Shown: in pieces, positions 15,841 through 23,915 of the stretch | How the letters are laid out: every line of letters begins with the position of its first letter | Position numbering within the stretch: the stretch's first letter is position 1 | Origin: Kineosporiaceae bacterium | Lineage (GTDB): Bacteria > Actinomycetota > Actinomycetes > Actinomycetales > Kineosporiaceae | Reading direction: 5' to 3' | NCBI GenBank assembly: GCA_016713225.1 | Contig: JADJPO010000005.1 | Coordinates: 124,001 to 188,000 of the forward strand | Length of the DNA stretch: 64,000 nucleotides | Notes under the pieces: generated by a model | Told to the model about the DNA's origin: nothing | What the model saw: only the letters and a program-made list of their open reading frames with translations | Database searches by the model: none | Position numbers and translations under genes: made by a program

Positions 15841-16724
15841 TCATCCCGATGAACGCCATCCCGCTGAACCCCGATCCGGCGGCGCAACGGCTGCTGATCG
15901 TGCACACCACCGGGTACCGGTACGAGACCCCGGTCACCGCGTCGTACAACGAGGCCCGGATGACCCCGCTGAACACCTCGCGCCAGGCGTTGCTGGACGA
16001 GATGGTCGACGTCACCCCGGTCACCTGGACCCATCGCTACACCGACTACTGGGGTAGCCAGGTCACCGCGTTCGACGTCCTGGTGCCGCACACCGAGATG
16101 AGCGTGGTCAGCTCGGCGACCGTCGAGGTCTTCCACCTCGACGAGGGCGACGTGCCCGGGGTCAGGTGGGAGGATCTGCGCCGAGACCCGATCACCGACG
16201 AGTTCCGCGAGTTCCTGGTGCAGACCCCGCTGTCCGAACCCCCCGACGAGGTCGTCGACCTGGCTCGGGAGGCGGCTGCCGGGTTGTCGCCGGACGCCGC
16301 GGCCCGCGCGGTCTGTGAGGCCCTGATCGAGCCGATGACCTACGCCGGCGGGTTCACCTCGGTGCGCACCCCGGCCAGTGAGGTCTGGGCCGCCCGGCGC
16401 GGGGTCTGCCAGGACTTCGCCCATCTCGGTCTGGGGGCTCTGCGCGCCCTGGGCATACCCGCGCGTTATGTCTCGGGCTACCTGCACCCCGAACCGGACG
16501 CCGGCCTGGGCGACACCGTCAAGGCCGAGAGCCACGCCTGGCTGGAGTGGTGGGCCGGCGGCTGGTCGGCCTACGACCCCACCCACACCGGCACCGTCTC
16601 GACCGATCACGTCCTGGTGGCCCGCGGCCGCGACTACGCCGACGTCCCGCCCCTGAAGGGTGTCTACGCCGGTTCCCCCGCCTCCACCCTCTTCGTCAAC
16701 GTCGAGATCACCCGCCTCCGCTGA
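15837..16724 (+). CDS. Transglutaminase-like cysteine peptidase family protein
   Basis: 295 residues. A bacterial transglutaminase-like N-terminal beta domain (LLIVHTTGYRYETPVTASYNEARMTP) is followed by the catalytic core. The triad is visible as Cys in ARRGVCQDFAHL, His in KAESHAWLEWW and Asp in SAYDPTH. Members act as peptidases or as cross-linking enzymes; none of the relatives in this gene set has a settled substrate. There is no signal peptide, so it is cytoplasmic, with the ATP-grasp and alpha-E proteins. It is the last gene of the trio; the repeat element A begins 7 bases after its stop. Confidence 0.9.
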   Translation: MIIPMNAIPLNPDPAAQRLLIVHTTGYRYETPVTASYNEARMTPLNTSRQALLDEMVDVTPVTWTHRYTDYWGSQVTAFDVLVPHTEMSVVSSATVEVFHLDEGDVPGVRWEDLRRDPITDEFREFLVQTPLSEPPDEVVDLAREAAAGLSPDAAARAVCEALIEPMTYAGGFTSVRTPASEVWAARRGVCQDFAHLGLGALRALGIPARYVSGYLHPEPDAGLGDTVKAESHAWLEWWAGGWSAYDPTHTGTVSTDHVLVARGRDYADVPPLKGVYAGSPASTLFVNVEITRLR

Positions 16725-16731
16725 CCCCACC

Positions 16732-16835
16732 AAACCCGCTCATGCTCCGCAGGTGCCTCGTCATGCTCCGGTGAGACCGCTTGATAACGATGTCATCGGA
16801 CGTCGAGCTGTCACCTGCGGAGCATGAGCAGGTTT
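16732..16835. repeat. Intergenic palindromic repeat, copy A
   Basis: The 24-base arms at 16732-16755 and 16812-16835 are inverted copies with one mismatch; their core is CTCATGCTCCGCAGGTG on the left and CACCTGCGGAGCATGAGC on the right. A partial extra unit (TCATGCTCCG) lies inside the left half. Related copies are at 29951, 32164 and 55051. A stem this long could fold in RNA or be cut in DNA. Confidence 0.8.
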
Positions 16836-16858
16836 GTGGGTGGTGGTGGGTCGATGAC

Positions 16859-16891
16859 CATTTTTTGGCGGCGGATCACCATATATTGGTG
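16859..16891 (+). promoter_or_regulatory. Putative promoter and operator of the FAD/MttB operon
   Basis: CACCATATATTGGTG (16877-16891) has perfect 5-base arms around an AT-rich centre. TATATT inside it is a good -10, and a T-rich run at about 16859-16864 is at -35 distance. This AT-rich patch contrasts with its surroundings and lies 85 bases before the first FAD oxidoreductase gene. It is a plausible site for the IclR regulator encoded at 23132-23911. Confidence 0.45.
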
Positions 16892-16976
16892 GCACAGGGG
16901 TCTGGCCGCCGAGCATGCGGACTGATAGAAAGCGGCCAGCGGCCGAGCGGCCGGCTCGGCGAGCTTGGAGGCAGCC

Positions 16977-18332
16977 ATGGGCGCAGCCACCGCGGACGTG
17001 GTCGTGATCGGGGCCGGGGTGATCGGCAGCTCGGTCGCCTACGCGCTGGCGTCGTCCGGCCGGTCGGTGATCGTGATCGAACGCCACGGGGCGCCCGGGC
17101 AGGGTTCGACCAGCGCATCGTCGGCGATCATCCGGTTCAACTACTCCACCTTCGCCGGGGTGGCCACCGCGTGGGAGGCCCACTACGACTGGCTGAACTG
17201 GGCCGACGTGCTCGAGGCGCCGGACGCCGATCGCGCGGCCGGCGTGGGGCGCCTCGCCTCGTTCGTGCCCACCGGCTCCCTCTGCCTGGACTGCCCCACG
17301 CACGACCCCGCCAAGGTGCTCACCCTGTTCGACCAGATCGGGGTGCCCTACGAACTCTGGGACGCCGCGACCATTCGCGCGCGGGTGCCCGCGCTCGACC
17401 CGGCTCGCTATTACCCACCCAAACCCGTTGCCAGCGAAGAGTTCTGGGCCGACGCGGACGGCGAGCTGGGCGGCTACTACACCCCTGACGCCGGTTTCAT
17501 CGACGACCCGGGTCTGGCGGCGCAGAATCTCGCTGCCGCCGCCCAGCGCCGTGGGGCGCAGTTCCGGTTCCACACCACGGTCACGGCCATCACCACCGCA
17601 GCGGGTCGGGTGAGCGGGGTCGATGTGGTCACCGGCGGGGTGAGCGAGCACGTCAGCGCCCCGGTGGTGATCAACGTTGCCGGCCCCGCCTCGGGCCGCA
17701 TCAACGCCCTCGCCGGGGTGGGGGAGGACTTCGCCATCGGCACCCGCCCGATGCGCGCCGAGGTGAACACCGTGCCCGCGCCGTCCGGCTACAACGCTCC
17801 CGGGGAGGTGGGCCGGCCCAGCAATCCCGGCCCCCTGGTCGCCGACCTCGACCTGGGGACCTACTTCCGCGGCACGCTCGCCGGCGAGCTCCTGGTCGGC
17901 GGCGCCGAGCCGGCCTGCGACCCCTTGCACTGGCTGGAGGACCCCGAGGTCTACGAGCCCGGGCCCACCGCCGAGCTCTACACCGCCCAGCTCTACCGGG
18001 CGGCCCGCCGGATGCCCGACCTCACCGTGCCCAACCGCCCGGTCGGCATCGGGGCCGTCTACGACGTCGCCGACGACTGGATCCCGATCTACGACCGGAC
18101 GGCGCTGCCCGGCTTCTACGTCGCCATCGGCACCAGCGGCAACCAGTTCAAGAACGCCCCGCTCGCCGGTCGCTACCTGGTGGCGATCATCGAGGCCTGT
18201 GAGGGCGGCACCGACCACGACGAGCACCCGGTGCAGTTCCCGTTGCCGCACACCGGGTCGAGCGTCGACCTGTCGGCCTTCAGCCGGCGCCGGCAGGTTC
18301 ACGCCGGCAGTAGTTTCACCGTCATGGGTTGA
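16977..18332 (+). CDS. FAD-dependent oxidoreductase of the DAO family
   Basis: 451 residues. The N-terminal dinucleotide fold VVVIGAGVIGSSVAYALASSG and the VIVIERHG strand end identify a D-amino acid oxidase-type (DAO) flavoprotein such as sarcosine or N-methyl amino acid oxidases. The C-terminal GFYVAIGTSGNQFKNAPLAGRYL is the usual FAD-closing segment. The ATG at 16977 is preceded by GGAGG; an in-frame TTG at 16965 overlaps that ribosome site. Together with the next two genes it suggests stepwise oxidation of a methylated amine or betaine. The exact substrate cannot be read from sequence. Confidence 0.85.
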   Translation: MGAATADVVVIGAGVIGSSVAYALASSGRSVIVIERHGAPGQGSTSASSAIIRFNYSTFAGVATAWEAHYDWLNWADVLEAPDADRAAGVGRLASFVPTGSLCLDCPTHDPAKVLTLFDQIGVPYELWDAATIRARVPALDPARYYPPKPVASEEFWADADGELGGYYTPDAGFIDDPGLAAQNLAAAAQRRGAQFRFHTTVTAITTAAGRVSGVDVVTGGVSEHVSAPVVINVAGPASGRINALAGVGEDFAIGTRPMRAEVNTVPAPSGYNAPGEVGRPSNPGPLVADLDLGTYFRGTLAGELLVGGAEPACDPLHWLEDPEVYEPGPTAELYTAQLYRAARRMPDLTVPNRPVGIGAVYDVADDWIPIYDRTALPGFYVAIGTSGNQFKNAPLAGRYLVAIIEACEGGTDHDEHPVQFPLPHTGSSVDLSAFSRRRQVHAGSSFTVMG

Positions 18333-18360
18333 GGCGGCGTCCACCCGAGCGAAGGAGCTC

Positions 18361-20874
18361 ATCATCGACACCCATTACCGGGCCGTGGTCATCGGCGGCG
18401 GCGTCGTCGGCGTCAGCGTGCTCTACCACCTGGCCAAACTCGGCTGGACCGACGTCGCCCTGATCGAGCGGTCGGAGCTGACCGCCGGCTCGACCTGGCA
18501 TGCCGCAGCCGGCTTCCACGCCCTCAATGCCGACCCCAATGTGGCTGCGTTGCAGGCGTACACGATCAACCTGTACTCCGAGCTCGAGGCCGAGACCGGG
18601 CGCTCGTGCGGGCTGCACCTGCCCGGCGGAGTCAGTATCGCCAGCACGCCGGAGCGCTGGGAATGGCTGCAGGCGCAGTGGGCGATCTACCAGACCATCG
18701 GCATCGACACCGTCCGGCTGATCACGCCGGACGAGGTCGAGGCGCTGTGCCCGGTGATCGATCCCAAGGGCATCGTCGGCGCGATGTACGACAGCATCGA
18801 GGGTCACCTGGATGCCTCGGGCACCACGCACGCCTACGCCGCCGCGGCCAAGCAGCGAGGCGCGACCATCGTGTTGCACAACCGGGTGCTCGAGCTGCGC
18901 CCGATCCCGGCGGGGTCGTCGCCGTCCGGTGGCGGTTGGAAGGTGGTCACCGAGCAGGGCACCATCACCTGCGATCACGTCGTCAACGCCGCGGGCCTGT
19001 GGGCCAAGCAGGTCGGGCGCATGGCCGGTATCGATCTGCCGGTGACCCCGATGGAGCACCACTACCTGGTCACCGACGCCCTGCCCGAGGTGGCTGCGCT
19101 GACCCGTGAGCTGCCGATGATGATGGACCTGGAGGGCTTCACCTACGCCCGCCAAGAAGGCCAGGGCATGCTGCTCGGGGTCTACGAACTCGACCCCCGG
19201 CACTGGAACACCGACGGTGTCTCGTGGGACTACGGTCTCGAGCTGATCCCGCCGGACGTCGAGCGCATCGCCCCGCAGCTCGAGGTCGGCTTCGCCCGCT
19301 ACCCCTGCCTGGACGGCGCCGGCATCAAGACCTGGGTGAACGGCGCCTTCACCTTCACCCCCGACGGCAACCCACTGGTCGGCCCGGTGCGCGGCCTGCC
19401 CGGGTACTGGACGGCGTGTGGCGTGATGGCCGGCTTCAGCCAGGGCGGTGGCGTCGGCCTGGCCCTGGCCGAGTGGATGGTCCACGGTGAGCCCGGGCGC
19501 GACGTGTTCGGTATGGATGTCGCCCGCTACGGCGAGTTCGCCTCGGCGCGAGGGTATCTGCAGGACACGACCCGGCAGTTCTATCAGCGCCGGTTCGTGA
19601 TGACCTACCCCAACGAACAGCTGCCGGCGGGCCGCCCGTTGAAGACCTCGGCGCTGCACGCCGATCTGGACGCCGCGGGCGCCCGGTGGGGCACCTCGTG
19701 GGGTCTGGAGGTGCCGCTGTACTTCGTGGGTGAATCCGATGGGGGAGCGGCGTTCACCGAGACTCCGACCCTGCGCCGCAGCAACGCCTTCGACCTGGTG
19801 GGCCGCGAGATCCGCGCCACCCGGGACGGGGTCGGCCTGCTCGACACCACGTCGTTCTCCCGCTATCTGATCACCGGTCCGGGTGCCCGCGACTGGCTGG
19901 ATCGCCTTCTGGCGTCGCGCATCCCGGGCCCGGGCCGGGTGCGCCTGGCGCCGATGCTGAGCGAGTCGGGCCGGTTGCTGGGTGACCTCACCGTGACCTG
20001 CTGGGGTGAGGGCTCGGCGGGCGAGGAATTCTGGCTGATGGGCTCGTACTACCTACGCGAGTGGCACCTGCGTCACTTCACGACCCACCTACCTGCCGAC
20101 GGATCAGTGGTGGTGCAGGACATCTCGGACGCGATGGCCGGGGTGAGCCTGTCCGGCCCGGCCTCGCGTGACCTGCTGGCCTCGGTGACCGAGGACGACA
20201 TCGGCGCGATCGGCTTCCTACAGGCCACCACCGCCGACCTCGGCCCGGTGCGCGCCCGAGTCGCCCGGCTGTCGGTGACCGGCGAGCTCGGCTACGAGCT
20301 CAACGTTCCCGCCACCCAGTTGGCGGCGCTCTACCGCACGCTCGGTGAGGCGGGCAGATCCCTTGCCGCCCAAGGGATTCCGGTGGTCGACCTGGGCTAC
20401 AACGCGCTCAACTCGTTGCGGCTCGAGAAGTCCTACGGCGTCTGGTCGAAGGAGTTCACCTGGGCCTACACCCCGGGCATGAACGCCCTGGCGGACTTCG
20501 TCGCCCACGACAAGCCCGCCGCCTTCATCGGCAGGGACGCGGCGCTGCGCGAACGTGACAACCCGCCGTCCCAGACGCTGGTCACGCTCGACGTGGGCGT
20601 CGAGGACGACGCTCCCGCCGATGCCGGCCCGTTCGAGCCGGTCTGGGACGGGCCACGCCGGGTCGGGTTCGTCACCTCCGGCGGCTACGGGCACGCCGTC
20701 CGGGCGAGCCTGGCGCTGGCCTACCTCGACCGCACGCACGCTGCCGTCGGAACCGAGCTGGAGGTGACCGTCGTCGGACGGCGCCGGCCGGCGACCGTGA
20801 TCGCCGACAGCCCCTACGACCCGCAGGGGCAACGGCCGCGAGGCCAGAAGGTGGAGGCGCACCGTGTTCCGTAA
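18361..20874 (+). CDS. FAD oxidoreductase fused to GcvT aminomethyltransferase domain
   Basis: About 837 residues. An N-terminal DAO-type FAD domain (AVVIGGGVVGVSVLYHLAKLG, GSTWHAAAGFHALNADPN) is fused to GcvT-like and C-terminal barrel domains from about residue 430 (LLDTTSFSRYLITGPGARDWL, LSVTGELGYELNVPA, NSLRLEKSYGVWSKEFT). This is the layout of dimethylglycine and sarcosine dehydrogenases, which oxidise an N-methyl group and pass the one-carbon unit to tetrahydrofolate. No ATG, GTG or TTG lies where homology begins. GAAGGAG (18351-18357) is followed by ATC codons at 18361 and 18364, so an AUC start or a sequence error is likely. The stop overlaps the mttB-like gene. Confidence 0.85.
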   Translation: MIDTHYRAVVIGGGVVGVSVLYHLAKLGWTDVALIERSELTAGSTWHAAAGFHALNADPNVAALQAYTINLYSELEAETGRSCGLHLPGGVSIASTPERWEWLQAQWAIYQTIGIDTVRLITPDEVEALCPVIDPKGIVGAMYDSIEGHLDASGTTHAYAAAAKQRGATIVLHNRVLELRPIPAGSSPSGGGWKVVTEQGTITCDHVVNAAGLWAKQVGRMAGIDLPVTPMEHHYLVTDALPEVAALTRELPMMMDLEGFTYARQEGQGMLLGVYELDPRHWNTDGVSWDYGLELIPPDVERIAPQLEVGFARYPCLDGAGIKTWVNGAFTFTPDGNPLVGPVRGLPGYWTACGVMAGFSQGGGVGLALAEWMVHGEPGRDVFGMDVARYGEFASARGYLQDTTRQFYQRRFVMTYPNEQLPAGRPLKTSALHADLDAAGARWGTSWGLEVPLYFVGESDGGAAFTETPTLRRSNAFDLVGREIRATRDGVGLLDTTSFSRYLITGPGARDWLDRLLASRIPGPGRVRLAPMLSESGRLLGDLTVTCWGEGSAGEEFWLMGSYYLREWHLRHFTTHLPADGSVVVQDISDAMAGVSLSGPASRDLLASVTEDDIGAIGFLQATTADLGPVRARVARLSVTGELGYELNVPATQLAALYRTLGEAGRSLAAQGIPVVDLGYNALNSLRLEKSYGVWSKEFTWAYTPGMNALADFVAHDKPAAFIGRDAALRERDNPPSQTLVTLDVGVEDDAPADAGPFEPVWDGPRRVGFVTSGGYGHAVRASLALAYLDRTHAAVGTELEVTVVGRRRPATVIADSPYDPQGQRPRGQKVEAHRVP

Positions 20875-22327
20875 CCGGATGCCGCACTACGAGATCCTCT
20901 CGGCGGCAGACCTGGAGGTGATCGAGAAGGGCTGGCAGCGCATCGCCCACGAGATCGGCATCCAGTTCGACCACCCCGAGGCGTTGCGGCTGTTCGAGGC
21001 AGCCGGGCAGCGGGTCGAGGGCGACATCGTGCACCTCGACCCCGACTTCATGATGGCCCAGCTCGCCTTGGCCCCCAGCGAGTTCCACCTGCGGGCCCGC
21101 AACCCCGAGCACTCGGTGATCCTCGGCGGTGACCACATGGTCTTCACCCCGGTCTCCGGTCCGCCGTTCGTGCGGATCGGCGACGAGCGCCGGGACGGCA
21201 CCCTGGCCGACTACGAGCTGTTCGCCAAGCTGACCCAGCACTTCGAGCAGCTCGACATCCCGACCATGCCGATGATCGAGGCCAACGACCGTCCCCTCGA
21301 CTCGCGCCACCTGGACATGCTGTTCGCGGCGTTCACCCTCACCGACAAGCCGGTGTTCACCTCGGCGCTGTCGACCGCCAACGCCGAGGACAGCGTGCGC
21401 ATGGCGGAGATCGTCTTCAGCGGCACCCCGATCGCCGCGCCACCGGACGCCGACGGCCGGCCGACCTGCTCGATCATGTCGATCGTCAACGTGAACTCCC
21501 CGCTGCGCTACGACACCCGGATGCTCGAGGCGTTGCTGGTCTACGCCGCCGCCGGGCAGGCCGTCGTGGTCACCCCGTTCCTGCTGATGGGCGCGATGGC
21601 CCCGGTGAGCACGGTGGCGGCCCTGGCCCAGCAAACCGCCGAGGCCTTGGCCGGCATCGTGCTGATGCAACTGGTGCGCCCGGGTACCCCGGCGGTGATG
21701 GGGTCGTTCCTGTCCACCATCGACATGCAGTCCGGCTCCCCGGCGTTCGGCGGACCCGAATCGGCGCAGGGCCTCTACGCCTCCGGTCAGCTGGCGCGGC
21801 GCTACAAGCTGCCGTGGCGGGCCGGCGGCGGCAGCCTGACGTCGTCCCAGACCGTCGACGCGCAGGCGGCGGCCGAGTCGTTCAACACCCTGAAGGCGGC
21901 GTTCCTGGCCGGGGCGAACCTCGTCGTCCAGGCCGCGGGCTGGCTGGAGTCGGGGCTGGTCAGCTGCCCCGAGAAGCTCGTGGTCGACGTCGAGGCGCTG
22001 CGGGTGCTGCGACAGCAGTTCACCCCGCTGGTCGTCGACGAGGAGTCGCTGGCGTTCGAGGCGCACGACGAGGTGCGTCACGGTGGGCACTTCCTGGGCG
22101 CCGAGCACACCATGACCCGGTTCCGCACCTGCTTCTACCGGCCGTTGGTGTCCTCGACGGAGAACTACGAACGCTGGGTCTCGAAGGGATCGCGGGACGC
22201 CGCGACCCGCGCCGGTGAGATCTGGCGCGCGGCCGTCGACGCGTACGCCGAGCCGACCCTGGACGACGCCAGACGCGCCGAGCTGCTCGGTTTCGTCGAT
22301 CGGCGCCGCACCGAACTGGGGGACTGA
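20864..22327 (+). CDS. MttB family methyltransferase, non-pyrrolysine type
   Basis: 487 residues, full length for the trimethylamine:corrinoid methyltransferase (MttB) superfamily. Conserved segments include IGIQFDHPEALRLFEAAGQRVEG, the central TIM-barrel NVNSPLRYDTRMLEALL and GSFLSTIDMQSGSPAFGGPE. There is no in-frame TAG, so it is not the pyrrolysine enzyme; relatives without pyrrolysine demethylate quaternary amines such as glycine betaine. These normally pass methyl to a corrinoid protein, which is not encoded nearby. GTGGAGG precedes the GTG start, and 11 bases overlap the FAD-GcvT gene, tying the two proteins together. Confidence 0.88.
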   Translation: MFRNRMPHYEILSAADLEVIEKGWQRIAHEIGIQFDHPEALRLFEAAGQRVEGDIVHLDPDFMMAQLALAPSEFHLRARNPEHSVILGGDHMVFTPVSGPPFVRIGDERRDGTLADYELFAKLTQHFEQLDIPTMPMIEANDRPLDSRHLDMLFAAFTLTDKPVFTSALSTANAEDSVRMAEIVFSGTPIAAPPDADGRPTCSIMSIVNVNSPLRYDTRMLEALLVYAAAGQAVVVTPFLLMGAMAPVSTVAALAQQTAEALAGIVLMQLVRPGTPAVMGSFLSTIDMQSGSPAFGGPESAQGLYASGQLARRYKLPWRAGGGSLTSSQTVDAQAAAESFNTLKAAFLAGANLVVQAAGWLESGLVSCPEKLVVDVEALRVLRQQFTPLVVDEESLAFEAHDEVRHGGHFLGAEHTMTRFRTCFYRPLVSSTENYERWVSKGSRDAATRAGEIWRAAVDAYAEPTLDDARRAELLGFVDRRRTELGD

Positions 22328-22370
22328 GCCGCCGCGGCCGCGATCCCCGTTCCCGGGGCGACTCATCGGG

Positions 22371-22400
22371 GATGCAGATATCTGCATCGGCACGTATGCT
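22371..22400 (+). promoter_or_regulatory. Operator palindrome and -10 box of vapBC
   Basis: GATGCAGATATCTGCATC (22371-22388) is a perfect 18-base palindrome. TATGCT (22395-22400) is a -10 exactly 6 bases before the vapB ATG, so the mRNA should be leaderless. The palindrome covers the -35 side, the usual place for VapBC autoregulatory binding. Confidence 0.7.
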
Positions 22401-22406
22401 GATCTG

Positions 22407-22697
22407 ATGCGGACCACGTTGAACCTGGACGACGAGCTCATGCGGCTGGTCAAGCAACGGGCGGCGTCCGAGGGTCGAACGGTGACCAGCCTGATCGAGG
22501 AGGGCCTGCGCGCGCTGCTGGCCGCCCAGGGTGCTTCCGAGCCTTACCGTGTGGAGCTGCCGACCTTCTGGGGCGACGGCCCGGCCCCTGGGGTAGATCT
22601 CGGTGATCCCGAGCAGCTCAAGGAGCTGCTGTATGCCGAAGAGGACGCCGACCATCGGTCTCGGGCGGCCGGACCGTCTCGCGCCCCGCGGGAGTGA
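22407..22697 (+). CDS. VapB-type antitoxin
   Basis: 96 residues. The N-terminal MRTTLNLDDELMRLVKQRAASEGRTVTSLIEEGLRALL is a ribbon-helix-helix DNA-binding domain of the VapB type. The C-terminal 50 residues, with PTFWGDGPAPGVDLGDPEQLKELL, would wrap the toxin active site. It should neutralise the PIN toxin encoded next and repress the pair through the palindrome at 22371-22388. Start chosen at the ATG that follows the -10 box by 6 bases. A GTGA overlap joins it to vapC. Confidence 0.88.
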   Translation: MRTTLNLDDELMRLVKQRAASEGRTVTSLIEEGLRALLAAQGASEPYRVELPTFWGDGPAPGVDLGDPEQLKELLYAEEDADHRSRAAGPSRAPRE

Positions 22698-23131
22698 CAG
22701 TGCTCGTCCCGGACGTCAACCTGCTGCTGTATGCCCACCGCGGCGAAGCCTCTGACCATGAGCGCTACCGCGGCTGGCTTCAGGACCTGGTGACCGGCTC
22801 GACGCCCTTCGGCATGAGCGAGTTGGTGCTGAGTGGGTTCCTGCGGATCACCACCAACACGAGGGTCTTCCGCACGCCGTCCACCAGCGACTCGGCCCTG
22901 GCTTTCGTCGCGGCGATCGTCGAGTCACCCCGCTGCGTCCGGCTGCGTCCCGGCCCCCGCAACCTGCAGATCTTCACCGATCTCTGCCGCACGGTACAGG
23001 CCACCGGCAACGTGGTGCCCGATGCCTACCACGCGGCCTTGGCGATCGAGCACGGGTGCACCTGGATCACCGCCGATCGAGGCTTCGCCCGATTCCCCGG
23101 GCTGCGCTGGTCCAGTCCGTTCGCAGACTGA
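22694..23131 (+). CDS. VapC-type PIN-domain toxin
   Basis: 145 residues with PIN acidic residues at VPDVNLLLYAH (first Asp), a central Glu in GMSELVLSGFLRI and the late VVPDAYHAALAIEH and WITADRGFARFPG. PIN toxins cleave tRNA or rRNA and need Mg2+. The form LLLYAHR...ASDH and GMSELVLSGF is that of the mycobacterial-type VapC branch. It starts with GTG inside the last codon of the antitoxin. Its stop abuts the stop of the convergent iclR gene with no spacing, so the pair was probably inserted here. Confidence 0.88.
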   Translation: MTVLVPDVNLLLYAHRGEASDHERYRGWLQDLVTGSTPFGMSELVLSGFLRITTNTRVFRTPSTSDSALAFVAAIVESPRCVRLRPGPRNLQIFTDLCRTVQATGNVVPDAYHAALAIEHGCTWITADRGFARFPGLRWSSPFAD

Positions 23132-23911
23132 TCAGCCACGAACTCCCAGACGCTCGGCCACGGTCGCGCAGGCCTTCCGCAACAGCGGCAGCGCCGCGGC
23201 GCGGGCCTCGGGGGTGAACCGCGTTCCCGGGCCCGAGACGTTCAGCGAGCCCACCAGGGCGTCGTCCACCAGGATCCCCATCGAGATCGAGGCCAGCCCG
23301 TCCTCGACCTCGTCCTCGATCTGTGACCACCCGGCCGCGCGGACGGCGTCCAGCTCGGCCCGCAACCGGCTCGGGTCGGTGATCGTGCGGCTCGCGATCT
23401 TCTCCAACGGTTGGCGGAGCACCGCCTCGATCCGAGCCGAATCAGCATACGCCAGAGCGAGTTTGCCGCTGCTCGAGGCGTGCAATGGCACCGGGCGGCC
23501 GACCCAGTTGGTCAACCCGAGCATGTGCGGTCCATCGACCTGGCGGGCCAGTGACAGCGACCCATCGGGCATGACCACCGTCAAGGTGGCCGACTCGCGA
23601 GTGTGCTCGGCCAGCTGCTCCAGGACCCCGTGGCCGGCGTGCACCAGCAGTTCGGTCAGGTCCGCCGTCCGGGCCAGTCGGTGCAGCCCCGGCCCGATCA
23701 CGATCCGGTCATCCGGCAGTCGAGCCAGCAGTCGCTCGGCGATCAGCGACTCGATCATGCGCAACGCCGTGGCCCGGGGCAGCTCGGCGGTGCGGGCCAG
23801 CGCCGACACCGTGGCCCCGGCGCCGTGCTCGGCCGCGGCGCGCAACAACGCCGCGGCCTTGCGCACGGACTGGTTCTCGCGAGAGGCCGAACCCGCACCG
23901 GACAGGGGCAT
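23132..23911 (-). CDS. IclR family transcriptional regulator
   Basis: 259 residues. Residues 14-75 form the winged helix (SVRKAAALLRAAAEHGAGATVSALARTAELPRATALRMIESL). The C-terminal effector domain shows SSSGKLALAYADSARIEAVL and a closing GSLNVSGPGTRFTPEA. IclR proteins bind small aromatic or aliphatic acids and often regulate adjacent catabolic operons. It is the last gene of the transporter operon (4 bases after the ATPase gene) and faces the amine-catabolic genes, so it likely controls one or both. The ATG at 23911 is chosen because upstream sequence belongs to the ATPase frame. Confidence 0.9.
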   Translation of the reverse strand: MPLSGAGSASRENQSVRKAAALLRAAAEHGAGATVSALARTAELPRATALRMIESLIAERLLARLPDDRIVIGPGLHRLARTADLTELLVHAGHGVLEQLAEHTRESATLTVVMPDGSLSLARQVDGPHMLGLTNWVGRPVPLHASSSGKLALAYADSARIEAVLRQPLEKIASRTITDPSRLRAELDAVRAAGWSQIEDEVEDGLASISMGILVDDALVGSLNVSGPGTRFTPEARAAALPLLRKACATVAERLGVRG

Positions 23912-23915
23912 GGGT

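Noticed and set aside
20864..22327. Pyrrolysine-containing MttB
   Set aside because: There is no in-frame TAG in the gene, so the pyrrolysine form is not supported.
20672..22453. 593-codon minus-strand ORF opposite the MttB-like gene
   Set aside because: Antisense shadow without recognisable domains.
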